64,000 bases of DNA, from positions 82,814 through 146,813 of the forward strand of contig JAXLRM010000008.1 in assembly GCA_046331095.1 (NCBI GenBank), written 5' to 3'. Positions within the stretch are counted from its first letter, which is position 1. Every line of letters begins with the position of its first letter. Below the pieces are notes generated by a model. The model ran no database searches and was not told the origin of the DNA. It saw only the letters and a list, made by a program, of their open reading frames with translations. A program made the translations under genes and the position numbers. Source of the stretch: JAIBAC01 sp046331095. Lineage in GTDB: Bacteria; Actinomycetota; Acidimicrobiia; UBA2766. Shown in pieces: positions 29,260-37,078 of the stretch.

Positions 29260-30312
29260 TCAGCGTGAGACGCTCATGTTTGCTGCGTCAGGCACACCCA
29301 TCCCGAGGGACGGGTACGCGCCCACTCCGAGTGGGCTGAAGAGTCCCAGGGACGCCGGGCGGTCGGCGCAGGCCGCGACCATCACCGCGTTGTCCTGGCA
29401 CAGCGCCACCGACGGCATCGTCCATCCGAGTCCGGCGGCGTCGCATGCCTGGGTCATCCGGGCGCGGAGATGGGAGTTGGCGGCGACCCCGCCCGCGAGC
29501 GCGACGGTGTCCCGTCCTCGTTGCTCCGCTGCCTTCACGGCCTTCTCGACGAGGACGTCCACCACCGCGGCCTGGAATCCCGCCGCCACATCCGCCGCTT
29601 CCAGGGTCCGGCCGGAGGCGTCGGCCCTCCGCACGGCTTGCACGACCGCTGTCTTGAGCCCGCTGAAGGAGAAGTCGAACCCCTGGTGGCGCATCGCCCG
29701 GGGCAACGGCACGGCGTCCGGATCGCCGGTCCGCGCCAGAGCGTCGATCTCGGGACCTCCCGGGTACCCGAGGCCGATGAAGCGGGCGACCTTGTCGTAG
29801 GCCTCCCCGGCGGCGTCGTCGACGCTGCGGCCCAGCACCTCGAACCGCCACAGCCCCTCGTCTCCGGCTGTGACGTCGAGCAGCATCGTGTGCCCGCCCG
29901 AGACCAGCAGCGCGATCGCCGGGGGCGCGAAGTCGTCGTGGTCGACCGCGTTGGCGTGCACGTGGGCCTCGAGATGGTTCACCGCCACGAGCGGCACGCC
30001 CACGGCCACCGCGACCGCCTTGGCCGCCGCCACACCCACGAGCAGGGCGCCCGCGAGGCCGGGGCCGACGGTCACCGCCACCGCGTCGAGATCCCCCACG
30101 GTGACGTCGGCTACGACGAGCGCGTCGGTCATCACCGAGTCGATCCTGTCGACGTGTGCGCGCGCGGCGAGTTCTGGGACCACACCTCCGTAGGGTGCAT
30201 GCGTCTCGTGCTGGGACCACACGATCGACGAGCGCACCCGGCGGCCGTCCTCGACGACCGCTGCGGCGGTCTCGTCGCACGAGGTCTCGATCCCGAGGAT
30301 CAGCGGCATCAT
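29260..30312 (-). CDS. tsaD: tRNA N6-threonylcarbamoyladenosine transferase TsaD (Kae1/Gcp)
   Basis: The 350-residue ASKHA-fold enzyme transfers threonylcarbamoyl from TC-AMP to A37 of ANN-decoding tRNAs with TsaB and TsaE. Diagnostic sequence: LGIETSCDETAAAVV at the N-terminus, the metal histidine pair in VNHLEAHVHA, VSGGHTML, and DFSFSGLKTAV. Its partners tsaB, tsaE and rimI are 9-10 kb upstream. The interruption is the repeat-bracketed module. CIRCE and groES follow directly. Confidence 0.97.
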   Translation of the reverse strand: MMPLILGIETSCDETAAAVVEDGRRVRSSIVWSQHETHAPYGGVVPELAARAHVDRIDSVMTDALVVADVTVGDLDAVAVTVGPGLAGALLVGVAAAKAVAVAVGVPLVAVNHLEAHVHANAVDHDDFAPPAIALLVSGGHTMLLDVTAGDEGLWRFEVLGRSVDDAAGEAYDKVARFIGLGYPGGPEIDALARTGDPDAVPLPRAMRHQGFDFSFSGLKTAVVQAVRRADASGRTLEAADVAAGFQAAVVDVLVEKAVKAAEQRGRDTVALAGGVAANSHLRARMTQACDAAGLGWTMPSVALCQDNAVMVAACADRPASLGLFSPLGVGAYPSLGMGVPDAANMSVSR

Positions 30313-30342
30313 CCAAACCTAGGGTCGAGCGCTGCGCGGAAC

Positions 30343-30480
30343 CGACGTGGGGACGCAAAACGGGTCGTGAACCCCTCTCACGTCCCCACGTCCGAACCAC
30401 CCCCCGACGTGGGGACGCAAAACGGGTCGTGAACCCCTCTCACGTCCCCACGTCGTTCCGACCCCTCGACGTGGGGACGC
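30343..30480. repeat. 51-bp dyad repeat, locus A (two units plus a third left arm)
   Basis: Units lie at 30343-30393 and 30405-30455, and an isolated left arm (CGACGTGGGGACGC) lies at 30467-30480, all at 62-bp period. The arms are CGACGTGGGGACG / CGTCCCCACGTCG and the centre is CAAAACGGGTCGTGAACC... with inner pair GGGT/ACCC. Spacer 2 (TTCCGACCCCT) is the same, bar one base, as the spacer at locus B (38486-38496). The repeats lie between tsaD and the histidine kinase and mark the left edge of the inserted module. Confidence 0.93.
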
Positions 30481-30565
30481 GATCGGCGGGACCCCCCGGG
30501 CTCACAAGACCCGGCCCCGGAGGGGAACCGTCCGCTCCTCCGCGGGGCGAGCACCGAGCACCTCG

Positions 30566-31693
30566 TCAGAAGGGGATCGTGAAACCGACCTGGGCGCCGC
30601 CCGTGCGCGCGTTGTCGGCCCACACCGACCCCCCGTGGGCCTCGACCAGCCGGCGGGCAATCGCGAGCCCGAGACCCGCGCCGCCGGTCGCCCGGCTCCG
30701 GGCGGGATCGCCGCGGTGGAACGCCTCGAACACCCTCGTCAGATCCGCGTCGGCGAAGCCCGGTCCGGTGTCGTCGACCTCGACGCGGATCTCACCCGCG
30801 TCTGCCGCGGCGCGGATCGCGATGGCGCCGCCGTCAGGTGTGTGACGCAGTGCATTGTCCACGAGGTTCGCGAGGACGCGCTGCACTTCACGCGGCCCCA
30901 CGGTCGCGACGAGGGGTCCCACGACGACCGCGTCGATCAAGACGCCACGTGCGTCGGCGGCGGAGCTGAACTGGCCCACTGTGTCGGACACGAGATCGCC
31001 GACGTCCACCGACTCCCGCACGAGCTCGAGATCGCCTGCCTCGAGACGCGAGTACTGGAAGAGGTCGTCCACGAGTGCCCCGAGGTCCTCGACCTGGTTC
31101 AGCATCAACGCTACGTACCGGCGCCGGGTCGCCGGGTCGTCGACGACACCGTCGCGGAGCGCCTCCACCATCGCGCGCAGCGACGCCAACGGCGTCCGTA
31201 GGTCGTGGCTGATCGATGCGACGAGGGTCCGGTGTGCCAGGTCGCGACGCTCCTTCTCCCGCCAAGACCGCTCGACCGACCCGGCCATCGAGTCGAAGGC
31301 GGCGCCGAGGCGACCCGCCTCGTCGGGACCGCTCACGCCCGACCGCGCCTCGAGGTCACCCTCCGCAAACCGGTCGGCCGCCTGCGACACGCGCTCGAGG
31401 GGCCGCGCGACGCTGCGCATGGTCACGAACGAGCCCGCCGCTCCGACGAGGGCCGCGAACGCCACGACCCCGACCACGAGCCACATCTCACGGGGTGACA
31501 GGAGCATCTCGGACACCGCCATCACCGCTCCGACCGCCACCGCACCCACCGCGGCGACGATCACGAGGAGCAACTTGGTACGCAACCGACGCATGCGGGG
31601 CGACAGGACGACCACGAGGCCGACCGCCACCACTGCGTAGGCCACGACCCAGGCCAACACGGTCCCCAGGTGGACGGCGTCCTCGCCGCTCAT
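30566..31693 (-). CDS. Membrane sensor histidine kinase
   Basis: The 375-residue kinase has three predicted membrane helices (VLAWVVAYAVVAVGLVVVL, LLLVIVAAVGAVAVGAVMAV, WLVVGVVAFAALVGAAGSF). HAMP (MRSVARPLERVSQAADRFAEG), HisKA with the histidine in ASISHDLRTPLASL and a HATPase (NLVDNALRHTPDGG, VDDTGPGF, GGAGLGLAIARR) follow. There is no large sensor domain. ATG 31693 overlaps the stop of the response regulator gene (ATGA), so the pair is coupled. It is the last gene of the eight-gene operon and presumably controls it or responds to its product. Confidence 0.93.
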   Translation of the reverse strand: MSGEDAVHLGTVLAWVVAYAVVAVGLVVVLSPRMRRLRTKLLLVIVAAVGAVAVGAVMAVSEMLLSPREMWLVVGVVAFAALVGAAGSFVTMRSVARPLERVSQAADRFAEGDLEARSGVSGPDEAGRLGAAFDSMAGSVERSWREKERRDLAHRTLVASISHDLRTPLASLRAMVEALRDGVVDDPATRRRYVALMLNQVEDLGALVDDLFQYSRLEAGDLELVRESVDVGDLVSDTVGQFSSAADARGVLIDAVVVGPLVATVGPREVQRVLANLVDNALRHTPDGGAIAIRAAADAGEIRVEVDDTGPGFADADLTRVFEAFHRGDPARSRATGGAGLGLAIARRLVEAHGGSVWADNARTGGAQVGFTIPF

Positions 31694-32379
31694 GGCGCCA
31701 CGAACTTGTACCCGACCCCCCAGACCGTCTGGATCCAGCGAGGCTGCGACGGGTCGTCCTCGATCTTCTCCCGGACCCTCCGCACGTGGACCGTCACCGT
31801 GGCCGACTCCCCGAGTGGCACGTCCGCCCACACGTTCTCGAAGAGCTGGTCACGTGTGAAGACCCTGCCGGGGCGGCGGGCGAGGAAGGCGAGCAGGTCG
31901 AACTCCTTGGCGGTGAAGGAGACCTCGGCGGTTCCGACCTCGACGGTGCGGCTCGCTGGGTCGATCCTCAGTCCGGGGTAGCCAAGCGCTGCTGGCGGCG
32001 TCGTGTCGGCCGGCTGGTGCACGCGGCGCAGGACCGACTTGACCCGGGCGACGAGCTCGCGGGGGCTGAACGGCTTGGTGACGTAGTCGTCGGCGCCGAG
32101 CTCGAGGCCGAGCACCCGGTCGGCCTCGTCGCCCTTGGCGGTCAGCATGATGACGGGCACGCTCCCGCCGCTGCGCCGGAAGAACTCCATGCCGTCGACC
32201 TCGGGCAGCATCAGGTCCAGCACCACCAGATCCGGCCGCCACGTCGCGAGCTTGTCGAGGGCGGTGGCACCGTCGGCGGCGGACTCGACCTGGAACCCCT
32301 CGCGGTCGAGGTATCGGCGCACCACGTCGACGACGATCGCCTCGTCGTCGACGACCAGGATGCGTGCTGACATGGCCAC
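31690..32379 (-). CDS. OmpR/PhoB-family response regulator
   Basis: The 229-residue protein has a receiver with acidic pair DDE, phospho-Asp in VVLDLMLPEVDG and VTKPFSPREL. A C-terminal winged-helix DNA-binding domain follows (FTAKEFDLLAFLARRPGRVFTRDQLFENVW, VTVHVRRVREKIEDDP, IQTVWGVGYKF). It begins 3 nt after the methyltransferase stop. ATG 32379 (MAM) or 32373 may be the start. The 6-3-6 palindrome at 37010-37024 in the operon promoter is a candidate site for it, which is a guess. Confidence 0.94.
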   Translation of the reverse strand: MAMSARILVVDDEAIVVDVVRRYLDREGFQVESAADGATALDKLATWRPDLVVLDLMLPEVDGMEFFRRSGGSVPVIMLTAKGDEADRVLGLELGADDYVTKPFSPRELVARVKSVLRRVHQPADTTPPAALGYPGLRIDPASRTVEVGTAEVSFTAKEFDLLAFLARRPGRVFTRDQLFENVWADVPLGESATVTVHVRRVREKIEDDPSQPRWIQTVWGVGYKFVAP

Positions 32380-32382
32380 AGG

Positions 32383-32970
32383 CTATCCCCACGGTCCGCT
32401 CGGGCCTCGCCCGAGCCAGGCAAAACAGCGCCCACCGAGCCACTCCGACGTGATGACCGCGAACCCGGCCTGTCGGGCCAATCCGCCGATGTGGTCGGCG
32501 TCGACACACGCCCACGGAGCGCCGTCACGCAGGACGCGCCGGACCAGACCCGAACCGGGCGGCTCGACCTCCACGAGGACGACCCCGTCGGGGCGCAACA
32601 GCTCGTGGACCCGCGCCAGCAGCGAGTGTGGGTCGCCGCCGATGCCGATCGAGCCGTCGAGCACCACTGCCGACGCCCAGTCCCCCTCCCCGGGGAGGGG
32701 ATCGAAGACGCATCGGTTGAGGACCGGCACGCCCCTGCGGAAGGCCGCACGCACGGCGATGGGAGCGACGTCGATGCCCAGCGCCATCGTCCCCTCCCGG
32801 ATGAGTGCCTCGACGAGACGCCCCGGCCCGCATCCGACCTCGAGGACTGGCCCGGCGAGTCTCGCGAGGAGGGCGAGCTCGACACGGTCCGCCGTGCCGA
32901 ACCAGCGGCTCGACGCGACCGGACCGAACTCCGACACCAGTGCCTGCAGGGGCGCCATGGCGGGGCTCAC
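32383..32970 (-). CDS. Class I SAM-dependent methyltransferase
   Basis: The 195-residue Rossmann methyltransferase shows motif I VLEVGCGPGRLVEAL, an acidic end of strand 2 (LGIDVAP), motif II WASAVVLDGSIGIGG and motif III LLRPDGVVLVEVEPPG. The segment GSGLVRRVLRDG...WACVDADHIGGLARQAGF resembles the C-terminal part of small-molecule methyltransferases. GTG 32970 overlaps the preceding stop (GTGA); an ATG 12 nt later is an alternative. It is part of the eight-gene operon, so its substrate is probably the product made by the GT2, radical SAM and DUF2064 proteins. Confidence 0.88.
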   Translation of the reverse strand: MSPAMAPLQALVSEFGPVASSRWFGTADRVELALLARLAGPVLEVGCGPGRLVEALIREGTMALGIDVAPIAVRAAFRRGVPVLNRCVFDPLPGEGDWASAVVLDGSIGIGGDPHSLLARVHELLRPDGVVLVEVEPPGSGLVRRVLRDGAPWACVDADHIGGLARQAGFAVITSEWLGGRCFAWLGRGPSGPWG

Positions 32971-33410
32971 CGCTTCACCCGTCCACCGCGCAGCGCTCGG
33001 CGCGCGGCCCCGTAGCGGACCGCCACCACCGCAGCCACCGCGGCGGTCACGAGCAACAGGTTCCTCCCGTACGGCCGCGGCAGGATCGAAGGGTTGTCGG
33101 GATGTGCACCGGCGCCCACGACCGACGGCCACCAGACGAGCGCCACGAGCGCCACGACCCACAGGCCCCAGCACAAGGCGTCCCGAGTGCGGCTGTCACC
33201 CACGACGCGCGCGAGCAGTGCCCCGGTGAGGAGGACGAGGGGCACGGCGATTGCGTCGTGGAGCAGGAGCCCGGCTCCGAACCACCGGACGAAGGCGGCG
33301 AGGTCCACCTGGGTCACGAGACCCCACACCGCGACGCACATCAGGAGCCAGCCCACGGCGCAGGCCAGCCACCACGACCACCGGCGCCGCTCGCGGCGCG
33401 ACGCGCTCAC
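32967..33410 (-). CDS. Four-helix integral membrane protein, unknown function
   Basis: The 147-residue protein has a basic N-terminus and four membrane helices: WWLACAVGWLLMCVAVWGLV, LLLHDAIAVPLVLLTGALLARVV, ALCWGLWVVALVALVWW and LLLVTAAVAAVVAVRYG. HPDNPSILPRPYGRN lies between helices 3 and 4. It is coupled by GTGA overlaps both to the molybdopterin oxidoreductase before it and to the methyltransferase after it. This position suggests a membrane partner of the oxidoreductase, but I do not recognise the family. Confidence 0.78.
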   Translation of the reverse strand: MSASRRERRRWSWWLACAVGWLLMCVAVWGLVTQVDLAAFVRWFGAGLLLHDAIAVPLVLLTGALLARVVGDSRTRDALCWGLWVVALVALVWWPSVVGAGAHPDNPSILPRPYGRNLLLVTAAVAAVVAVRYGAARRALRGGRVKR

Positions 33411-34618
33411 GCGACCTCGATCCGCGAGAGCCACTTGGTCTGGCGGACGCCGGGCTGGTCCGGAATCACCAGGCGGGCCGGGTAGCCGTGGTCGACGTCG
33501 AGCGCCTCGCCTTCGACCTCGAGGGCCACGAGGGCATCCGGAGCGAGCACGAAGGCGCGCAGGTGCTCCGAGCGCGAGTACAACCCGTCGCCCTCCAAGG
33601 AGTGGAACGTCACCGACTTCACCGACGCAAGGTCGACGCCCGAGGCCTCGAGCAGGTCCGCGACCCGGACTCCGCTCCAGCGCCGTGACGCGCTCCATCC
33701 CTCCACGCAGGCGATCGGAAGCACGGCCTCGGTAGGTGGCATCGCCAAGAGGTCCGCGCGGGAGTACGCCGCCGGTACGGGACCTCCGGCGACCTGCAGT
33801 CGCCATCCCGCACCGGTGCTCGCCGAATCGACGCCTGCGGACGCCGCGGTCTTGTTGACCGGGAACCCCTGCGGCCCGACGTCGGGATCGCGGGATGCGA
33901 GCAGCGCGAGAGACCTCAGCGGGCGGACGCTGGCGCCCGCGACGAGCAGCGCGAACAGGCCGGAAGCGCCCGCCACACCGCGGATGAACCTGCGCCGCTC
34001 GACGGTGAGCGCGCTCGTGTCGGTCGTGTCGTCCGGAGCGAGCCGCCGACTCCGGTTGGCGCGGCCGAGCGTGCGCCTCGCCACGTGCAGTTGCGACGCG
34101 ACGTGAACCGCGAGGGCGCCCGCGACGAGCACCGCCGCCCAGAAGTGCGCTCGCGGGAAGAAGAACCCGAACGGGTACCAGTACTGGATGTTCACCACGC
34201 CGGTGGCGAGCAGGAAGATCGATCCCGCGACGAGGGGGACCAAGGAGATCCGTTCCACCGTGTGCGCCAGGGACCGCAGCGGCGGCCACCTGAACAGGCG
34301 CGGGTAGACCGTCCAGAGCTTGGCCGCGAGCAGCGGTATCGAGGCGACTCCGCACACGACGTGCAGGCCCTGGCTGACTCGGTACAGGCCCGCGATCCGC
34401 GCAGGCCACGGCAGCCAGGCGGCGGGCTGTTGCAGGTAGTGCGAGGCGACACCGGTCAGGAGGCAGACCGAGAAGGTCGCGCCGAGGGCCACACCGAGGA
34501 CCGAAGCGACCCTCTCCGATCGCTTGGTCGACCGGAAGGCTCCGTCGCGGAATGGACCACCAGGCCGCCTGTCCTCCGAGAAGATGCGCGCTCCGATCCG
34601 GTCCGCCGGCTCATCCAT
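33407..34618 (-). CDS. Membrane-anchored sulfite-oxidase-like molybdopterin oxidoreductase
   Basis: This 403-residue fusion has four N-terminal membrane helices (about 38-180) with candidate haem or quinone histidines (His60, His86, His158, His172, His178), like a cytochrome b561-type anchor. A sulfite-oxidase-fold molybdopterin domain follows (about 270-403) with the Mo-ligand Cys304 in PIACVEGW, WSGVRVADLLE and DHGYPARLVIP. Family members oxidise or reduce sulfur or other small groups (YedY/MsrP, sulfite oxidase). There is no dimerisation domain. The start ATG 34618 overlaps the DUF2064 stop by 8 nt. Electron flow to the membrane is likely; the substrate is unknown. Confidence 0.88.
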   Translation of the reverse strand: MDEPADRIGARIFSEDRRPGGPFRDGAFRSTKRSERVASVLGVALGATFSVCLLTGVASHYLQQPAAWLPWPARIAGLYRVSQGLHVVCGVASIPLLAAKLWTVYPRLFRWPPLRSLAHTVERISLVPLVAGSIFLLATGVVNIQYWYPFGFFFPRAHFWAAVLVAGALAVHVASQLHVARRTLGRANRSRRLAPDDTTDTSALTVERRRFIRGVAGASGLFALLVAGASVRPLRSLALLASRDPDVGPQGFPVNKTAASAGVDSASTGAGWRLQVAGGPVPAAYSRADLLAMPPTEAVLPIACVEGWSASRRWSGVRVADLLEASGVDLASVKSVTFHSLEGDGLYSRSEHLRAFVLAPDALVALEVEGEALDVDHGYPARLVIPDQPGVRQTKWLSRIEVA

Positions 34619-35264
34619 TGACTGGAGTCCCTTCCATGACCTCGGCGCAGCGGGCGGTGGAGCTCGCGGTGGGGCACTCCCGGACGACAGCGGCGAACGA
34701 GGCCAGGTCGTCCACGTCGCGCAGGGTCGGGAGGGTGACCTCGGCGAGGTCCAGCGATCGCAGGCGCAGACGGGTGCGTGCGAGTGTGAGGTCGCTCGAC
34801 ATCGGGACCCCCACGAAGCAGCGGCGCTCCGGTCGCGCCAGTCCCATGCCCCAGTACCCCCCGTCCACCGCGGGGCCCACGCAAGCGCGCCCGGGCGCGA
34901 CCGACGCGAGGCCGGCGTCCACGAGCTGGGGGGTCAGCTGCGGCGTGTCGGAGCCGACGAGGAAGGCGGGCGCGTCCACGTCCTCGAAGGCAGCGGCGAG
35001 CCGCTCCGCCAGGCCCGCTCCCCGCTGCGGCACGACCTCGAAGCCGGGTGGCACCCAAGTCGAGTCGTCCCCGTCCAGGGCGACGACGCGTCGTCGTGCG
35101 GACGACGCGGCGAGGTTCGCGAGCGTGTCCGCCAGCATCGCCGCGGCGACGGCTGCGGCGGCATCGTGTCCGATCGAGACGGCAAGCCGCGTCTTGACGG
35201 GACGGGTACGCGGGTCCTTGGCGACGAGGATGACGGTCGACGCCCTCACCGTCAGTAGCTCCAT
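34611..35264 (-). CDS. DUF2064 / CofC-like GT-A fold nucleotidyl- or glycosyltransferase
   Basis: The 217-residue protein is of the TIGR04282 (cofC-like 'glycosyltransferase') group. An N-terminal nucleotide-binding strand (STVILVAKDPRTRPVKTRL) is followed by VGSDTPQL, the metal-binding equivalent of DxD, and GPAVDGGYWGMGL. Family members are found in arsenosugar and other poorly known sugar pathways, and related CofC enzymes transfer nucleotidyl groups. ATG 35264 overlaps the radical SAM stop by 13 nt; GTG 35249 is an alternative. It is part of the coupled operon. Confidence 0.85.
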   Translation of the reverse strand: MELLTVRASTVILVAKDPRTRPVKTRLAVSIGHDAAAAVAAAMLADTLANLAASSARRRVVALDGDDSTWVPPGFEVVPQRGAGLAERLAAAFEDVDAPAFLVGSDTPQLTPQLVDAGLASVAPGRACVGPAVDGGYWGMGLARPERRCFVGVPMSSDLTLARTRLRLRSLDLAEVTLPTLRDVDDLASFAAVVRECPTASSTARCAEVMEGTPVNG

Positions 35265-36268
35265 CGCTCGCCGCACCCCTCGCAGAAGGGCAGCGGTGTT
35301 CCACCGCGCAGGCCGCGCCGCAGGGCCCCGTACCGCGGGCCTGACCACACCGAGCCGAGGCTGCTCTCGAACACGTTGCCCATCACGAGCTCGTCGTGGG
35401 CCACCCCGGTGAACGGGGCGATGCAGCACGCGTACACGTTCCCGTGCGCCGTCACGTACGCGGTCGTCCAGGGGCGCATGCAGCCGCTGCGGTCGGGGCC
35501 GTTCTCGAGCGATTCGAGCGGCGCGAGGCCGGCGGTCCCCCGGATCTCGAGGCCGACGCTCGCGGCCCGCGCCTCGGCTTCCGCGATGGCAGCCCGCTCC
35601 CGGGCAGCCACGTGCCCGAAGAGGCTCTGGTCGACGGTAGCCATGCCCTCACCCCAGTAGGTGAGCCGCTGCACCACGAGCGCGTCGGCGCCGGCGTCCG
35701 ACGCCAAGGCCACGACCCCGGGGAGCTCGTCGACGTTGTCGTGCATGGCCGTGAAGTAGACGGTCACCACGGGGGCCGCCAGGCCGCGATCCCTGCGCAT
35801 CGCGACGAGGCGGGCGAGGTTGCCGACCACGACCGCGTGCCCGCGCACCCCTCGGACCCGGCGGTAGGTGTCCGCATCGGCCGCGTCCAGGGAGACGCGC
35901 AGCTCGGTGAGACCGGCATCGAGGAGCGCGGTGGTCCGCCGACGGTTGAGGAGGAGGCCGTTGGTGTTGAAGCACGTCTGCACCCCGCGTGCCGAGAAGT
36001 CCCCGACGATCGCACCGAGCTCCGGGTTGAGGAGCGGCTCGCCGAGACCGTGGAGCACGACCCGCTCGAGGTCGGGCGCCTGCGCCGCGACGGCCGCTGC
36101 CTCGGCGCGGCCGAGCATCGCCGGGGTCTCGCAGTGCCCGAAGGTGAGGGGGCACGTGGTACAGCGGCTGTTGCACGTGTTCGCGACCTCGAGGTACAGC
36201 ACGCGAACCCCGCGGGCGTCGCTCGCGGCCGCCGGACGTCGCTCACCGAGGTCGACTGGCACGGCCAT
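35252..36268 (-). CDS. Radical SAM protein with SPASM-type C-terminus
   Basis: The 338-residue enzyme binds the SAM [4Fe-4S] cluster through CNSRCTTC (Cys32, Cys36, Cys39). The GlyGlu-type motif VLHGLGEPLLNP and the barrel sequences FNTNGLLL and LRVSLDAADADTYRRVRG are present. The C-terminus carries the SPASM-like cysteines GCMRPW, VYACC and FCEGCGERW, which would bind auxiliary cluster(s). SPASM proteins modify peptides, aminoglycosides or lipids. It overlaps the GT2 stop by one nt (TGATG) and the DUF2064 start. No precursor peptide gene was seen nearby, which favours a sugar or lipid substrate (inference). Confidence 0.92.
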   Translation of the reverse strand: MAVPVDLGERRPAAASDARGVRVLYLEVANTCNSRCTTCPLTFGHCETPAMLGRAEAAAVAAQAPDLERVVLHGLGEPLLNPELGAIVGDFSARGVQTCFNTNGLLLNRRRTTALLDAGLTELRVSLDAADADTYRRVRGVRGHAVVVGNLARLVAMRRDRGLAAPVVTVYFTAMHDNVDELPGVVALASDAGADALVVQRLTYWGEGMATVDQSLFGHVAARERAAIAEAEARAASVGLEIRGTAGLAPLESLENGPDRSGCMRPWTTAYVTAHGNVYACCIAPFTGVAHDELVMGNVFESSLGSVWSGPRYGALRRGLRGGTPLPFCEGCGERWSY

Positions 36269-36963
36269 CACAGCGACTCCCGAGCCGTGACGTGCGCGGT
36301 GGCGAGGACCCCTCGCATGTCCCGCACGGCGCGCAGGGTTCCACCCAGCGTGCCGGTCACCTTGGATCGCCCGGCGACGCGGCGGCGGTAGGCGACGTCG
36401 ACTTCGTGCACGCGCCAACCGGCGGCGCCGGCGCGCGTGAGCATCTCGAGAGGCCACCCGAAGCGGGTGTCGCCGATACCGAGATCCATGAGCGCGTCGC
36501 GCCGCGATGCCCGCATGGGTCCGATGTCGTGCACGGGCAACCCGTACCTCGCCCGCAGCCTGCGCGCGAGATAGGCGTTGGCGGCGCGGGCGTGCACCTT
36601 GATCGCCCCGCGCTCCGCCGGCCGGCGCCGGCCGACGACCAAGTCCGCTCCCCCCGAGAGCACAGGCCCCGTGACGTCGGGCAGATCGCCGGGGTCGAGG
36701 CTGCCGTCTGCGTCCATGAACGCCACGACCTCGTAGCCGGACGCGGCCCGCAGGCCGGCCTGGCACGCGGCTCCGAACCCACGCCGGGGTTCACTCACGA
36801 CGACAGCGCCGTGCGTCCGCGCGACCTCGGCGGTCGGGTCGGTCGAGCCGTTGTCGACCACGAGCGCGGCGTGGCCGGACGGCATCCGAGGCAGGAGCGC
36901 GTCGAGCGCCTCGGCCTCGTCGAGTGCGGGCAGGATGACGGCTACTGGTCGGATCGACGCCAT
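36268..36963 (-). CDS. Family 2 glycosyltransferase (DPM1/polyprenyl-P sugar synthase-like)
   Basis: The 231-residue GT-A enzyme shows VAVILPALDEAEAL (nucleotide strand), VVDNGSTDPT, FGAACQAGL, the metal motif MDADGSLDPGDL and VHDIGPMRASRRDAL. Such soluble GT2 proteins transfer a sugar from a nucleotide to polyprenyl phosphate or a small acceptor. ATG 36963 is preferred (AGGA 8 nt upstream); ATG 36972 is possible. It is the first gene of the eight-gene operon and is divergent from the polytopic GT-C-like gene, a natural partner that could use a polyprenyl-P sugar. Confidence 0.9.
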   Translation of the reverse strand: MASIRPVAVILPALDEAEALDALLPRMPSGHAALVVDNGSTDPTAEVARTHGAVVVSEPRRGFGAACQAGLRAASGYEVVAFMDADGSLDPGDLPDVTGPVLSGGADLVVGRRRPAERGAIKVHARAANAYLARRLRARYGLPVHDIGPMRASRRDALMDLGIGDTRFGWPLEMLTRAGAAGWRVHEVDVAYRRRVAGRSKVTGTLGGTLRAVRDMRGVLATAHVTARESL

Positions 36964-37009
36964 GGCAGCCATCCTGCGCGCCATTCGCGACACGGACCTT
37001 TCCCAGTCC

Positions 37010-37024
37010 TTTCGATTCTCGAAA
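37010..37024. promoter_or_regulatory. 6-3-6 palindrome in the divergent GT2 / GT-C promoter region
   Basis: TTTCGA-TTC-TCGAAA is a perfect inverted repeat in the 115-bp region between the divergent starts at 36963 and 37079. Its position fits an operator controlling both transcripts. The operon's own response regulator is the obvious candidate, but OmpR-type sites are usually direct repeats. Confidence 0.4.
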
Positions 37025-37078
37025 CTGTCGGGCCGGACCTGCGTAGGTTGCGGGCCCCTTCCCTACCGTGTCCTCCGG

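Noticed and set aside
35252..36268. RiPP maturase with hidden precursor peptide
   Set aside because: I looked for a short Cys- or repeat-containing ORF in the gaps around the radical SAM gene. The genes overlap with no room and the divergent gap is only 115 bp, so a precursor is not supported.
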